Positions 37,667 to 47,962 of a stretch of 64,000 nucleotides of DNA are shown in pieces. Positions within the stretch are counted from its first letter, which is position 1. Every line of letters begins with the position of its first letter. The notes below the pieces were generated by a model. It was given only the letters and a program-made list of their open reading frames with translations. It was not told the DNA's origin and did not search any database. A program made the translations under genes and the position numbers. Source of the DNA: an uncultured Burkholderiales bacterium. GTDB lineage: Bacteria > Pseudomonadota > Gammaproteobacteria > Burkholderiales > Burkholderiaceae_C. Location of the stretch: NCBI GenBank assembly GCA_903935585.1, contig CAIZSE010000028.1, positions 1 through 64,000 of the forward strand. The letters are read 5' to 3'.

Positions 37667-38854
37667 ATGATCAGACGCAATATTGAGCCCATTTTTCGTC
37701 AGTTGGCCGGCCAGTACCCCATCGTTACGCTGGTGGGGCCACGCCAAAGTGGCAAGACCACCTTGGCACGCATGGTGTTTCCGGACAAGCCCTATGTCAC
37801 GCTGGAGGACCCGGATATGCGGCGCTTTGCCATGGAAGACCCGCGCAGCTTTTTGGCCACCTACAAAGAAGGGGCGGTGCTCGATGAAATTCAACGTGCG
37901 CCAGAGCTGCCCTCTTACTTGCAATCTATGGTGGATGCCCATGCCGCACCGGGCCAGTTCATTTTGACGGGAAGTCAGCAATTTGAGTTGATGACCCAAG
38001 TCAGTCAGTCATTGGCCGGGCGAACGGCCTTGCTGCGCTTGCTGCCGCTCAGCTTGGCGGAAGTGGCGTCCATGCGCCCAATCAATGCACAAGATCCTTT
38101 GGCCCTGCCCAAGTGCTTGCTGAGCGGCTTTTACCCACGTGTGCATGATCGGCAGTTGCAGCCCTCGCAGGCCATGGCAGATTACTTTGCAACTTATGTC
38201 GAACGCGATTTACGGCAATTGGCGGCCGTCCAAGACTTGCGCTTGTTCGAGCGCTTTGTGCGCTTGTGCGCTGGACGCACAGGGCAGCTGTTGAACCTCA
38301 GCAACCTGGCCAACGATGCTGGCATTTCGCAGCCCACGGCACGGGCTTGGTTAGACCTGCTGCAAACCAGTTTTATCGTCCATTTGCTGCCGCCGTGGTT
38401 TGTGAACTCGGGCAAGCGCTTGGTCAAGTCACCCAAGCTGTACTTTTATGACACGGGGCTGGCGTGCTGGCTTTTGGGACTGCGCGCACCAGAGCAAGTC
38501 CAGCGCGACCCTTTATGGGGTGCGCTGTTTGAAAACTTCGTGGTGATGGAAGCCTTGAAAGACCGCTTCAACCAAGGTGAAAACAGCCCCCATTATTTTT
38601 ACCGGGACTCCGAGGGCAACGAGGTGGACTTGCTCATGCCTGTGGGCAGGCAAATGCACGCCATCGAGATCAAGGCCGGCGCCACGGTCAACCCCGATTA
38701 TTTCAAAGGGCTCAAGCGCTTGGCAGCACACCAGCCGGACATGTTGCTCAGTGGCTGTGTGGTGTATGGTGGCGATCAGTCCCAGGCGCGCTCACCCTGG
38801 CCGGTGCATTCCTGGCTCACGTTGGCGTCACCCAAGCCATCAGCCGCCCCCTGA
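37667..38854 (+). CDS. ATP-binding protein (AAA_14 + DUF4143)
   Basis: Walker A GPRQSGKTTLAR; ILTGSQQFELM; EVDLLMPVGRQMHAIEIKAGAT nuclease-like segment. Confidence 0.92.
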   Translation: MIRRNIEPIFRQLAGQYPIVTLVGPRQSGKTTLARMVFPDKPYVTLEDPDMRRFAMEDPRSFLATYKEGAVLDEIQRAPELPSYLQSMVDAHAAPGQFILTGSQQFELMTQVSQSLAGRTALLRLLPLSLAEVASMRPINAQDPLALPKCLLSGFYPRVHDRQLQPSQAMADYFATYVERDLRQLAAVQDLRLFERFVRLCAGRTGQLLNLSNLANDAGISQPTARAWLDLLQTSFIVHLLPPWFVNSGKRLVKSPKLYFYDTGLACWLLGLRAPEQVQRDPLWGALFENFVVMEALKDRFNQGENSPHYFYRDSEGNEVDLLMPVGRQMHAIEIKAGATVNPDYFKGLKRLAAHQPDMLLSGCVVYGGDQSQARSPWPVHSWLTLASPKPSAAP

Positions 38855-38983
38855 ACCTGCCTCCAAGACCTTTCGGCCGTAAAGGCGAATGATGCGCGCG
38901 GGTGCATCCCCGCAATTTTTCACAACCCCACCGTTCAAAAAATTCACACTGCCCAGCAGGGCCGGGCGTTACCATCCATTCCC

Positions 38984-40129
38984 ATGGACGCTGAACTCAA
39001 TTCCCTCATCGACGCCGTACGCGCTGCGGCTGCCCAGGGGCGCACTTTGCGCCTGCGTGGTGGTGGCACCAAAGACTTCTGGGGCCACAGCCTGACGGGG
39101 GAGGTGCTTGACACCCGGGGCTATCGCGGCATCGTGAGCTATGAGCCCAGCGAGCTGGTGGTGACCGTGCGCTGCGGTACGCCGCTGGCCGAGCTGGAAG
39201 CGGCCCTGGCCGAAAAAGGCCAGTCCCTGGCGTTTGAGCCACCGCATTTTTCCGAAGGCGCGACGGTGGGTGGCATGGTGGCCGCAGGTCTGAGCGGCCC
39301 GGCCCGTGCCACGGTCGGCGCAGTGCGCGACTATGTTTTGGGCGCGCGCTTCATCAACGGTCGGGGTGAGCACCTCACTTTTGGTGGCCAGGTCATGAAG
39401 AACGTGGCCGGTTACGACGTCAGCCGCCTGATGGCTGGCAGCTGGGGCACGCTGGGTCTGATCACCGAGGTCAGCCTGAAGGTCTTGCCCGTGGCCCCGG
39501 CCGAAGCGAGCTTGATGATCGCCGGTTTGGCCCAAGGCCCGGCGCTCGATTTGCTGCACCGTTGGGGTGGCCAGCCCTTGCCCCTGAACGCCAGCGCCTG
39601 GGTGCGTGACACCACGGCCCAGCCGGTCGCCGACTATTTGTTTGTGCGCCTGCGCGGCGCGGCGGCGGCGGTGCAGTCGGCCACGGTCAAGATGGGCGCC
39701 GATGCGCTGGCGCTGGGCGCGCAAGTGCAGCAGATGGACAACGCAGAAGCCGCGCAAGACTGGCGCGCCAGCGGCGATCAAAGCTTGGCCTTTTTTGAAG
39801 CCCCCAGCCCCGACGTCTGCTTGTGGCGTTTGTCGGTGCCTCAAACCGCGCCGGTGCCCGATTTGCCTTACCCCTTTTACACAGAATGGCAAGGCGCCCA
39901 GCGCTGGTTGTGGGCGCCCTCTTCTGCGGCGGTGGCTTTGCGCGAACTGGCGCAATCGGTGGGGGGCCACGCCAGTTTGTTCCGCGCCAGTGCGGCGCAT
40001 GCCGCGGTCGACAAGGCCGCAGGCGTGAGCACCCCGCTTGATCCGGTGCAGCAACGCATTCAACAACAACTGCAACAACAGTTCGACCCTCAAGGCGTTT
40101 TTGCCACCGGCCGACTGCAACCGATTTGA
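38984..40129 (+). CDS. glcE: Glycolate oxidase subunit GlcE (FAD-binding)
   Basis: LRLRGGGTKDFWG, GATVGGMVAAGLSGPARATVGAVRDYVLGARFINGRGEHLTFGGQVMKNVAGYDVSRLMAGSWGTLG. Confidence 0.93.
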   Translation: MDAELNSLIDAVRAAAAQGRTLRLRGGGTKDFWGHSLTGEVLDTRGYRGIVSYEPSELVVTVRCGTPLAELEAALAEKGQSLAFEPPHFSEGATVGGMVAAGLSGPARATVGAVRDYVLGARFINGRGEHLTFGGQVMKNVAGYDVSRLMAGSWGTLGLITEVSLKVLPVAPAEASLMIAGLAQGPALDLLHRWGGQPLPLNASAWVRDTTAQPVADYLFVRLRGAAAAVQSATVKMGADALALGAQVQQMDNAEAAQDWRASGDQSLAFFEAPSPDVCLWRLSVPQTAPVPDLPYPFYTEWQGAQRWLWAPSSAAVALRELAQSVGGHASLFRASAAHAAVDKAAGVSTPLDPVQQRIQQQLQQQFDPQGVFATGRLQPI

Positions 40130-40144
40130 TCCGGGACGACCACC

Positions 40145-41389
40145 ATGCAAACCAAGCTCGCCCCCGAATACCAAAACACCCCGGAAGGCCTCGAAGCCGA
40201 AGCCATTTTGCGCAAGTGCGTGCACTGTGGCTTTTGCACGGCCACCTGCCCAACATACCAACTGTTGGGCGATGAGCTCGATGGCCCGCGTGGCCGCATC
40301 TACTTGATGAAGCAGGTGCTGGAAGGCGAAACGCCCACCCGCAAAACCCAGATGCACCTGGACCGGTGCCTGACTTGCCGCAACTGCGAAAGCACATGCC
40401 CGAGCGGCGTGCAATACGGCCAACTGGTCGACATCGGCCGCAAGCTGGTCGACGCCAAGGTCGAGCGCCCTGCCGGTGAAAAACTGTTGCGCTGGGCCCT
40501 CAAGGAAGGCCTGCCTTCGCCCCTGTTTGCACCCGCCATGAAGATGGGCCAAATGGTGCGCGGTTTGTTGCCAGCCAGCCTGAAGGCCAAAGTGCCTGCG
40601 CCTCAAGACGCGGGTGCCTGGCCCACCGCGCAGCATGCCCGCAAGGTGCTGATGCTGGCCGGTTGCGTGCAACCCAGCATGAGCCCCAACATCAACACCT
40701 CCACCGCGCGCGTGCTCGATGCTTGCGGCATCCAGACCGTGACCGCGCCCAAAGCCGGTTGCTGCGGTGCGCTCAAGTTTCACCTGAACGACCATGAGGG
40801 CGGCAAGGACCACATGCGCGCCAACATCGACGCCTGGTGGCCGCTGGTGGACAGTGGCGAGGTCGAGGCGATTGTGATGAACGCCTCGGGCTGTGGCGTG
40901 ATGGTCAAAGACTACGGCCATGCGCTGAAAGACGACCCGGCCTATGCCGACAAAGCCGCACGCATCGGTGCGCTGACCCGCGACCTGAGTGAGCTGCTGC
41001 CCGAGCTGGTGCCCTTGCTCAAGGACAAGCTCAAACCTGAAGCCCTGCAAGCCGCAGGTCTGCAGGCCTACCACCCGCCCTGCACGCTGCAACACGGCCA
41101 GCAGCTCAAAGGGGGCGTCGAAAAGCATTTGGGCGATCTGGGCTTTCAGATCAAGGTCACCGCCAACGAGTCGCACCTGTGCTGCGGCTCGGCCGGCACG
41201 TACAGCGTGCTCAACCCGGCGCTGTCCAAACAGCTGCGTGACCGCAAGCTGGGCCACCTGAACGCGCTGGAGCCCCAGGGCGTTTTAAGCGCCAACATTG
41301 GCTGCATCACCCACCTGCAAAGCGGCAGTGGCCTGCCGGTGCGGCATTGGGTGGAGTTGTTGGACGAATCGCTGAGCACTGCTTCCTGA
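40145..41389 (+). CDS. glcF: Glycolate oxidase iron-sulfur subunit GlcF
   Basis: Two 4Fe-4S motifs CVHCGFCTATCP and CLTCRNCESTCP; two CCG domains. Confidence 0.95.
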   Translation: MQTKLAPEYQNTPEGLEAEAILRKCVHCGFCTATCPTYQLLGDELDGPRGRIYLMKQVLEGETPTRKTQMHLDRCLTCRNCESTCPSGVQYGQLVDIGRKLVDAKVERPAGEKLLRWALKEGLPSPLFAPAMKMGQMVRGLLPASLKAKVPAPQDAGAWPTAQHARKVLMLAGCVQPSMSPNINTSTARVLDACGIQTVTAPKAGCCGALKFHLNDHEGGKDHMRANIDAWWPLVDSGEVEAIVMNASGCGVMVKDYGHALKDDPAYADKAARIGALTRDLSELLPELVPLLKDKLKPEALQAAGLQAYHPPCTLQHGQQLKGGVEKHLGDLGFQIKVTANESHLCCGSAGTYSVLNPALSKQLRDRKLGHLNALEPQGVLSANIGCITHLQSGSGLPVRHWVELLDESLSTAS

Positions 41390-41517
41390 ACGCGTCGACA
41401 AAGTCCTTTTTGCCTTCTGCTAAGACCAGCGCCTGCGCACGCCAAATTGCCCACCCGGGTAGGATTCAACCTTGGATGGCAGACTGCGCATGTCAAGCGC
41501 AAACAAAGGACAAGACG

Positions 41518-41904
41518 ATGGCGATACCTTGGTTGATGGCGCTCAAAGTGATTCCCTGGGGCGATGTGATCGAACACGCTCCCACGGTGCTCAAAGCCGC
41601 GCGCAAGTTGATGGACCGACAGTCCTCTCAGCCACCCGGCCAAGCAGGAACCCCCGCCACGCAAACGCCGGTCAGCCAGGTGCCGAGCCTGGGTGAACTC
41701 AAAAATGCCCTGGTCGCCGCGCAAGGCCAGATCGACCTCCAGGCCCAAACCCAGCGCGAGCTGACCGAAACCCTGACCGAGTTGGCTGAACAAAATGCCC
41801 GGCTGGTCAGCGCCGTCGATGTGCTGCAGTTGCGCACCCGGCTGCTGATGTGGGGTGCGGCGGCCATGTTGGTGTGGCTGGTGGGACTGACCTGGTGGGC
41901 CTGA
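41518..41904 (+). CDS. Hypothetical protein, coiled coil plus C-terminal TM
   Basis: Heptad-rich central region and hydrophobic C-terminus LLMWGAAAMLVWLVGLTWWA. Confidence 0.65.
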   Translation: MAIPWLMALKVIPWGDVIEHAPTVLKAARKLMDRQSSQPPGQAGTPATQTPVSQVPSLGELKNALVAAQGQIDLQAQTQRELTETLTELAEQNARLVSAVDVLQLRTRLLMWGAAAMLVWLVGLTWWA

Positions 41905-42031
41905 GCCGAGGAGCCTGAGCAGGCTTGAGGCCCATGACACGGAGCCGTTGGCAAGTCTTTCAGGCCGGTGCCCAGGGTGCTGAGCCAGTCGCCTGATATC
42001 AAACCACCAGCAATTTGCCATCAAGACAGCA

Positions 42032-42517
42032 TCAAGTTGCCGCCAGCGCCGCCTCAATGTCCTTGGCCATCTTCTCCGGCGCATCTTGCGGCGCATAGCG
42101 CTTGATCACCCGCCCATCGCGGCCGACCAGAAATTTGGTGAAGTTCCACTTGATGGCCTTGCTGCCCAAAATGCCGGGGGCTTCTGCCGTGAGCCATTGG
42201 TACAGCGGGTGGGCGTGTTCGCCGTTGACCTTGATCTTGCTCATCATCTGAAAGCTCACGCCGTAGTTTTTCTGGCAAAAGTTGGCAATTTGGGCATCGT
42301 CGCCCGGGTCCTGGCTGGCGAACTGGTTGCAGGGAAAGCCCAGCACCACCAGCCCTTTGTCGCCGTAGCTTTTGTGCAGCTTTTCCAACCCGCCAAACTG
42401 GGGCGTGAAACCGCAGGCACTGGCGGTGTTGACGATCAGCATCACCTGACCTTTGAATCGGGACAAGGCCACAGGCTGGTTGTCGATGCCGAGGGCTTCC
42501 AGGTCATACAGGCTCAT
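42032..42517 (-). CDS. Glutathione peroxidase (Cys type)
   Basis: VNTASACGFTPQFGGLEKLHKSY, VLGFPCNQF, KWNFTKFLV. Confidence 0.95.
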   Translation of the reverse strand: MSLYDLEALGIDNQPVALSRFKGQVMLIVNTASACGFTPQFGGLEKLHKSYGDKGLVVLGFPCNQFASQDPGDDAQIANFCQKNYGVSFQMMSKIKVNGEHAHPLYQWLTAEAPGILGSKAIKWNFTKFLVGRDGRVIKRYAPQDAPEKMAKDIEAALAAT

Positions 42518-42573
42518 GGGGTGCTTTCCGGGGTTGTGGTGTCTGGTTGGCATCATGCCAGTGTGGGGGCTGA

Positions 42574-43470
42574 TCAGTCGGTTTTGGGGCCCGGACCGAC
42601 CACCGACAGCAAGGCCGCCAGCAAGATCAGCGAGCCACCCAGCAGGGTGCGGCTTTCCCACTCTGATGCGCCCAGCAGGACGGAGGACACGCTGGCAAAC
42701 AGCACCTCGGACAGCATGACCAGGGCTGTGGTGTGGGCCGCCAGGCGGGCAGCGCCGTATTGCAGCGCCAGGTTGCCAAACAAAAAGGAGATGCCGAGCA
42801 AGGCCACCAGTGGCAACCAGGCCCAGGTGGGCGCCTGACCAACAGCCACTACGCCGGTTGCCAGGCCCGCCATGGCGGCGAATGTGGCCATGACCGCCCC
42901 GCCACCAAACATGGCCAACGTGCGCGATGAACTGGGGGTGTCTTTGAGCTTGAGCAGCAATGCGTTGGTGATGGCAAAGGTCAGGCCACCCATGAGGGCC
43001 AGCACATCGGCCAGGCTTTCGGGCACGGGCCAAGGCGTCTCGGGGGTTTTGAGCACGATGAACAAGCCCGTGATCGCCAGGACCAGGCGCAGCAGCGCCA
43101 TTTGGCTGGGTTTTTCACCCAGTAGCCACCAGGCCACCAGCACCGACCAGGCGGGCATCAAATAAAACAGCAGCACCACGCGCACCACATCGCCCACCGT
43201 GACGGCCCAGTTGAAGCCCACATTGGTCAGGCCCGAGGCCAGCAACAACAGCCACAGCCCGGGGTGGCCCCGCCAGCTCAGCAACTGCCCGCTGCGCCAG
43301 AGCCACAAGGCGATGGACACGAACACAAAGGCGTAGACCAACGCGGTGGCCCACAGCGGGTGCAGGCCTTGGGCTTCGAGCTGTTTGAACGGCCACCAGC
43401 ACACGCCCCAGACAAAGGCGTTCAGCAGCAGTCCGGCCACAGCCAGACTTTTGGGGGATGACGGGCCCAT
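42574..43470 (-). CDS. EamA/DMT family transporter
   Basis: About 10 TM segments with an EamA duplication. Confidence 0.88.
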   Translation of the reverse strand: MGPSSPKSLAVAGLLLNAFVWGVCWWPFKQLEAQGLHPLWATALVYAFVFVSIALWLWRSGQLLSWRGHPGLWLLLLASGLTNVGFNWAVTVGDVVRVVLLFYLMPAWSVLVAWWLLGEKPSQMALLRLVLAITGLFIVLKTPETPWPVPESLADVLALMGGLTFAITNALLLKLKDTPSSSRTLAMFGGGAVMATFAAMAGLATGVVAVGQAPTWAWLPLVALLGISFLFGNLALQYGAARLAAHTTALVMLSEVLFASVSSVLLGASEWESRTLLGGSLILLAALLSVVGPGPKTD

Positions 43471-43481
43471 GAAGGAGGGTG

Positions 43482-44117
43482 TCAGGACGGATCGCCTGGT
43501 GTGTCAGAGGCTTTGCCGCTTTGGCGCTTGCGCCACCAGCGCCAGCCCAGCCAGACCACGCCCAGTCCCAGCAGGGCAAAAATGCCGTGCTGAAACTGGC
43601 GCAGCACCGCAAACATCCAGTCCCAGTTTTGCGCGCCAAAGTAACCCAGGTACACCCAGATGGGCACGCTGATCAAGGCGGCAAAGCCGTCCATCAAGAA
43701 CCAGGTGGCAAAACTCACGCGGTGGCTCATGCCTGCCGAAAAGAAGACCGGGGTGCGCAGGCCGGGTAAAAAGCGGGCCACGAACATGACCCATTTGCCG
43801 TATTTATGAAAGGCATCTTGTGCGCTGGCAAAGCGCTCGGGGGTCAGGATTTTGCGAAAACCGGGCAATTTGGAGATGCGTTGGCCGTAAAGGCGACCCA
43901 GCGTGAACATCAGACCATCGCCAATCAAGACGCCCGCCATGCCCACGGCAAACATGGTGTGCACATCGGCGTGGCCCAGCCCTGCGATCACGCCACCCGT
44001 GACCAGGGTCACGTCTTCGGGAATAGGCACGCCAAAACCACAAACCAAGAGCATCACGAACACAGCCAAATAGCCGTATTCGGTGAAGATGGGCATCAGA
44101 AACTGAAAAACTTCCAT
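43482..44117 (-). CDS. DedA family membrane protein
   Basis: GFGVPIPEDVTLVTGGVIAG; ARFLPGLRTPVFFSAGMSHR. Confidence 0.93.
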   Translation of the reverse strand: MEVFQFLMPIFTEYGYLAVFVMLLVCGFGVPIPEDVTLVTGGVIAGLGHADVHTMFAVGMAGVLIGDGLMFTLGRLYGQRISKLPGFRKILTPERFASAQDAFHKYGKWVMFVARFLPGLRTPVFFSAGMSHRVSFATWFLMDGFAALISVPIWVYLGYFGAQNWDWMFAVLRQFQHGIFALLGLGVVWLGWRWWRKRQSGKASDTPGDPS

Positions 44118-44377
44118 GGATTACAGGGTTCAGCCAACGCCTGAAGGGTTCAGGCGGAATGCGCGGGGTTGACAAGCAGCGGATCAGTGTAAAGCATTTA
44201 CATAGCCCTTCCCGGGTGGGGTCAGGGCGGGTTTCCCCCGTGGTTTCGGTGGGTGAGCAGGGTCTTTTTTCAGCCTGGGCACAGGTCGACTGACTTGTTT
44301 TCGTCATGGCGGCGTCACGGGCGTTTCATGGCTGGTTTTTAAGATCAGCTCAACTTAAACCCGAGCAGGACCTTGCC

Positions 44378-45751
44378 ATGAACGCCTTATTCCCCCGCCA
44401 CCTGCAAACCGCTGTCGCCACGGTTTTGCTGGTCACCGCCTCTGCATGGGCGGTGACCGCCGCCGCGCAAACCGCGTTCCCAGCCACCTTGGCTGGCCAC
44501 GCGGTGTTGCCTGCTTTGAGTCTGATCCCCGCACCCCAAGACGCCCCGGCGGACTTGCGGGTCAGCGGCAAATTCACGACCGGCCAGCGTGTCGACAAAA
44601 TCGGCAGCGTCGAAGGCCTGTCGGCGGGCCGCCCGACCGGGGTGTCTTTGCCCTTCAAGGGCCAGCCTGTGCAGGGCCATTCGGGCATCAAGCGGATGGC
44701 CGATGGCAGCTACTGGCTGTTGACCGACAACGGCGCGGGCGCCAAAGCCAACTCGCCCGACTTCATGCTTTACCTGAACCAGTACAAGGTGGATTTCAAG
44801 TCGGGCCAGTTCCAGCGGCTGCGCACCGTGTTTTTGCACGACCCGGACAAGAAAGTGCCGTTTCGCATCGTCCACGAAGGCACCCAGCAGCGCTATCTGA
44901 CCGGCGCGGACCTGGACACCGAAAGCTTCCAGTTCGCTGGCGGCGCACTGTGGATCGGTGACGAGTTTGGCCCCTTCCTGGTCAAGGCCGATCTGCAGGG
45001 CAAAGTGCTGGCAGTTTTTGAAACGCAAGTGGACGGCAAAGTGGTGCGCTCGCCCGACCACCCCGCGGTGATCACCCCCGGAGCGCCGGACCAGACCGTG
45101 AAGTTTCAGGTGCGCCGATCCAAAGGCTTTGAGGGCATGGCGTCCTCCAAAGACGGCAGCAAGCTTTACGCATTGCTCGAAGGCGCTGTGTGGGACGAAG
45201 CGGCCAAAGCCCCCGAAACGCTGGATGGCAAGCAATACCTGCGCGTGCTGGAGTTCGATGTGAAAGCTGAGAAATGGACAGGTCGCCACTGGAAATACGT
45301 GATGGAAGCCAACCACCATGCGATCGGTGACTTCAACATGATCGACGGCACCACGGGCCTGATCATCGAGCGCGACAACGGCGAAGGCACACCCGACAAG
45401 GCCTGCCCCGCAGGCACAAAACGCCCCGATTGCTTCCATGACCTGCCCCAATTCAAGCGCGTCTACAAAATTGAGCTGACCGAGGCCAACGTGGGTGGTC
45501 CGCTGCGCAAGATCGGCTACATCGACCTGATGAACATGGCCGATCCCCAAAAGCTGGCCCGCAAACCTTTGGTCAACGGGGTGTTGAGCTTTCCCTTCTT
45601 CACCATTGAAAACGTGGAGGTGGTGGATGCCACGCACATCGTGGTGGGCAATGACAACAACCTGCCGTTTTCCAGCAGCCGTGACCCCAACAAGGCCGAC
45701 GACAACGAGCTGGTCTTGCTGGAAGTGGGTGAATTCCTGAAAGCCCGCTGA
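44378..45751 (+). CDS. Esterase-like activity of phytase family protein
   Basis: Signal peptide; FEGMASSKDGSKLYALLEGA, HHAIGDFNMIDGTTGLIIERDNGEG. Confidence 0.85.
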   Translation: MNALFPRHLQTAVATVLLVTASAWAVTAAAQTAFPATLAGHAVLPALSLIPAPQDAPADLRVSGKFTTGQRVDKIGSVEGLSAGRPTGVSLPFKGQPVQGHSGIKRMADGSYWLLTDNGAGAKANSPDFMLYLNQYKVDFKSGQFQRLRTVFLHDPDKKVPFRIVHEGTQQRYLTGADLDTESFQFAGGALWIGDEFGPFLVKADLQGKVLAVFETQVDGKVVRSPDHPAVITPGAPDQTVKFQVRRSKGFEGMASSKDGSKLYALLEGAVWDEAAKAPETLDGKQYLRVLEFDVKAEKWTGRHWKYVMEANHHAIGDFNMIDGTTGLIIERDNGEGTPDKACPAGTKRPDCFHDLPQFKRVYKIELTEANVGGPLRKIGYIDLMNMADPQKLARKPLVNGVLSFPFFTIENVEVVDATHIVVGNDNNLPFSSSRDPNKADDNELVLLEVGEFLKAR

Positions 45752-45796
45752 TAGGGGGCGACAGGCCGTGAGGTCTGTCTGGACTGCATGCTTTGG

Positions 45797-45832
45797 GGGC
45801 CGATGAAGCTGGCATACTTCATCGGCCCTTTT
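45797..45832 (+). terminator. Intrinsic terminator-like 12-bp hairpin just upstream of alr
   Basis: GGGCCGATGAAG-ctggcata-CTTCATCGGCCC then TTTT. Confidence 0.75.
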
Positions 45833-45845
45833 GGCCCTCTTTCTC

Positions 45846-46943
45846 ATGCCACGTCCGATACAAGCCACCATCCACACCCAAGCCCTGCGCCACAACCTGG
45901 CCCGTGCCCGCCAGGCGGCACCCGACGCGCAGGCCTGGGCCGTGGTCAAGGCCAATGCCTACGGGCACGGCATTGAGCGGGCGTTTGAAGGACTGCGTGG
46001 TGCCGATGGTTTTGCCCTGCTGGACCTGGCCGAGGCGCAGCAGGTTCGGGCACTGGGCTGGCGTGGACCGATCTTGTTGCTCGAAGGCGCCTTTGAGGCC
46101 CGCGACCTGGAGTTGTGCTCGAGGTTGCATCTTTGGCACACCGTGCATTGCGACGAACAGATCGACATGCTGGCGCTGCACAAGACGCACGAGCCGCACC
46201 GGGTGTTCCTCAAAATGAACTCGGGCATGAACCGCCTGGGTTTTGCGCCGCAGCGTTACCGCTCGGCCTGGACGCGACTGAATGCCTTGCCACAGGTAGA
46301 CGAGATTTCCCTGATGACCCATTTCAGCGATGCCGATGGCGCCAAAGGCATTGCCGCGCAAATGGCCCGCTTTGAAGAAGCCACCCGTGACCTGCCCGGC
46401 GAACGCTCCTTGAGCAGCAGTGCGGCCACCTTGCGCCATGACCAGGAAGGCGCGGTCAAGGCCGACTGGATCCGCCCGGGCATCGCCGTGTACGGCAGTT
46501 CGCCCGACTTTCCCGAACACAGCGCCGAACACTGGCAGTTGCAACCCGCCATGACGCTGAGCGCCAAAATCATCGCTGTGCAGCATCTGCAAGCAGGGGA
46601 GAGCGTGGGCTACGGGTCGAGTTTTGTGACCGATGCCCCCGCCCGCATAGGTGTGGTGGCCTGCGGTTATGCCGATGGCTACCCGCGCATCTGCCCAACC
46701 GGGACACCCGTGCTGATTGATGGCACAAGGGGCCGAACTGTCGGCCGGGTCAGCATGGACATGCTGACGGTGGACCTGACCGGCCTGCCCGATGCCGGGG
46801 TGGGCAGCCGCGTCACGCTTTGGGGGAAAGCGGACAACGGCGCCGTGCTCAGCATCGACGAAGTGGCGCAGGCCGCAGGGACTGTGGGCTACGAGTTGAT
46901 GTGCGCGCTGGCCCAACGTGTGCCTGTGGTGGTCGAAGACTGA
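45846..46943 (+). CDS. alr: Alanine racemase
   Basis: [18 protein letters not shown] (PLP Lys); [28 protein letters not shown]. Confidence 0.95.
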   Translation: MPRPIQATIHTQALRHNLARARQAAPDAQAWAVVKANAYGHGIERAFEGLRGADGFALLDLAEAQQVRALGWRGPILLLEGAFEARDLELCSRLHLWHTVHCDEQIDMLALHKTHEPHRVFLKMNSGMNRLGFAPQRYRSAWTRLNALPQVDEISLMTHFSDADGAKGIAAQMARFEEATRDLPGERSLSSSAATLRHDQEGAVKADWIRPGIAVYGSSPDFPEHSAEHWQLQPAMTLSAKIIAVQHLQAGESVGYGSSFVTDAPARIGVVACGYADGYPRICPTGTPVLIDGTRGRTVGRVSMDMLTVDLTGLPDAGVGSRVTLWGKADNGAVLSIDEVAQAAGTVGYELMCALAQRVPVVVED

Positions 46944-47031
46944 ATTGGTGAACGGTGCAAAAGGGATTTTTGCGCCAGCATGCTGCCCGTGTGACAAGCT
47001 GATGCACCAGACGGGCCCACAATAGTCCACC

Positions 47032-47955
47032 ATGCCCCACAGCGCCACGCTTCACCGATTTGACCAACGCGCCTTGGCCGTTGCCCTGGTTCTGGTCGTG
47101 ATCTGGGGCGGCAACTTCACCTTGCAAAAGTATTTGTTCGGGCTGATTTCGCCGGGCGGGTTTCTCTGGGCCCGTTACCTGATCATGCCGGTGTGTGCGC
47201 TTTTTCTCATGCGCTGGCGTTTTGGGCGTTGGTTGCCGCCATTGCCACGCAAGGACTGGATGCACATGGCCTGGCTGGGCTTCATCGGTCACTCCTTGCA
47301 TGTGGGGCTGGTCACTTACGGCATTCACTGGTCCACGGCCTTTTCGAGTTCGGTCATCCTGGCTTGCGGGCCGATTTTTACCCTGCTGATCTTGCGTGTT
47401 CAGGGTCTTGAGCGGCTGAGCCTGCCGCAAATGGCCGGGGTGTCCCTGGCTTTTGGCGGGGTCTTGATGTTTTTGTCCGACAAGTTGCTGGGCGGCAACT
47501 GGCAGGCAGGTGGTGGCGATCTGGTTTTGTTGGTTGCAGCCGGGCTCTTTTCTTATTACACCGTGGCGGTCAAGCCCGTGATGGAGCGGCACGGCCCTGT
47601 GCTGACCATGGGCTATGCCACTTTGCTGGGCGGTTTGCCGGTGATGCTCATGTCGCTGCCTGCGGGCCTGAATGCGCCGTGGTCGGTGCTTGATTTCTGG
47701 GCCTGGGTGGGTTTGTTCTGGTCGATCATGGTGTCGGCCTTTGTCGGCTGGCTGGCCTGGGGCTGGATCAATACCGTGCGCGGCGTTGCCCGCACGGCCC
47801 CCCTGATGTATTTGATGCCACCGATGGCCGGCTTGTTTGCCTGGGCTTTGTCGGGCGAGCACTACACCTTGACCAAAATCGCCGGGGCAGGCGTCACCTT
47901 GCTGGGTGTGGCGCTGGCGCAGTACGCCGGGCAAATCAAGTGGCGTTTGCGGTGA
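47032..47955 (+). CDS. EamA/DMT family transporter
   Basis: VIWGGNFTLQKYLFGLISPGGFLWARYL and repeated EamA topology. Confidence 0.9.
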   Translation: MPHSATLHRFDQRALAVALVLVVIWGGNFTLQKYLFGLISPGGFLWARYLIMPVCALFLMRWRFGRWLPPLPRKDWMHMAWLGFIGHSLHVGLVTYGIHWSTAFSSSVILACGPIFTLLILRVQGLERLSLPQMAGVSLAFGGVLMFLSDKLLGGNWQAGGGDLVLLVAAGLFSYYTVAVKPVMERHGPVLTMGYATLLGGLPVMLMSLPAGLNAPWSVLDFWAWVGLFWSIMVSAFVGWLAWGWINTVRGVARTAPLMYLMPPMAGLFAWALSGEHYTLTKIAGAGVTLLGVALAQYAGQIKWRLR

Positions 47956-47962
47956 CGCTTGT

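Noticed and set aside
38969-41257. 762-aa minus-strand ORF
   Set aside because: Antisense to glcE-glcF, which have clear family motifs; composition is a shadow-ORF artefact.
38984-41389. glcE-glcF as part of a novel redox system
   Set aside because: Straightforward glycolate oxidase subunits; only the missing glcD is notable.
42032-42517. Glutathione peroxidase as a selenoprotein
   Set aside because: The catalytic position is encoded as Cys (ASACGFTPQ), not an in-frame TGA.
44387-45955. 522-aa minus-strand ORF
   Set aside because: Antisense to the phytase-like esterase gene; no recognisable domain.
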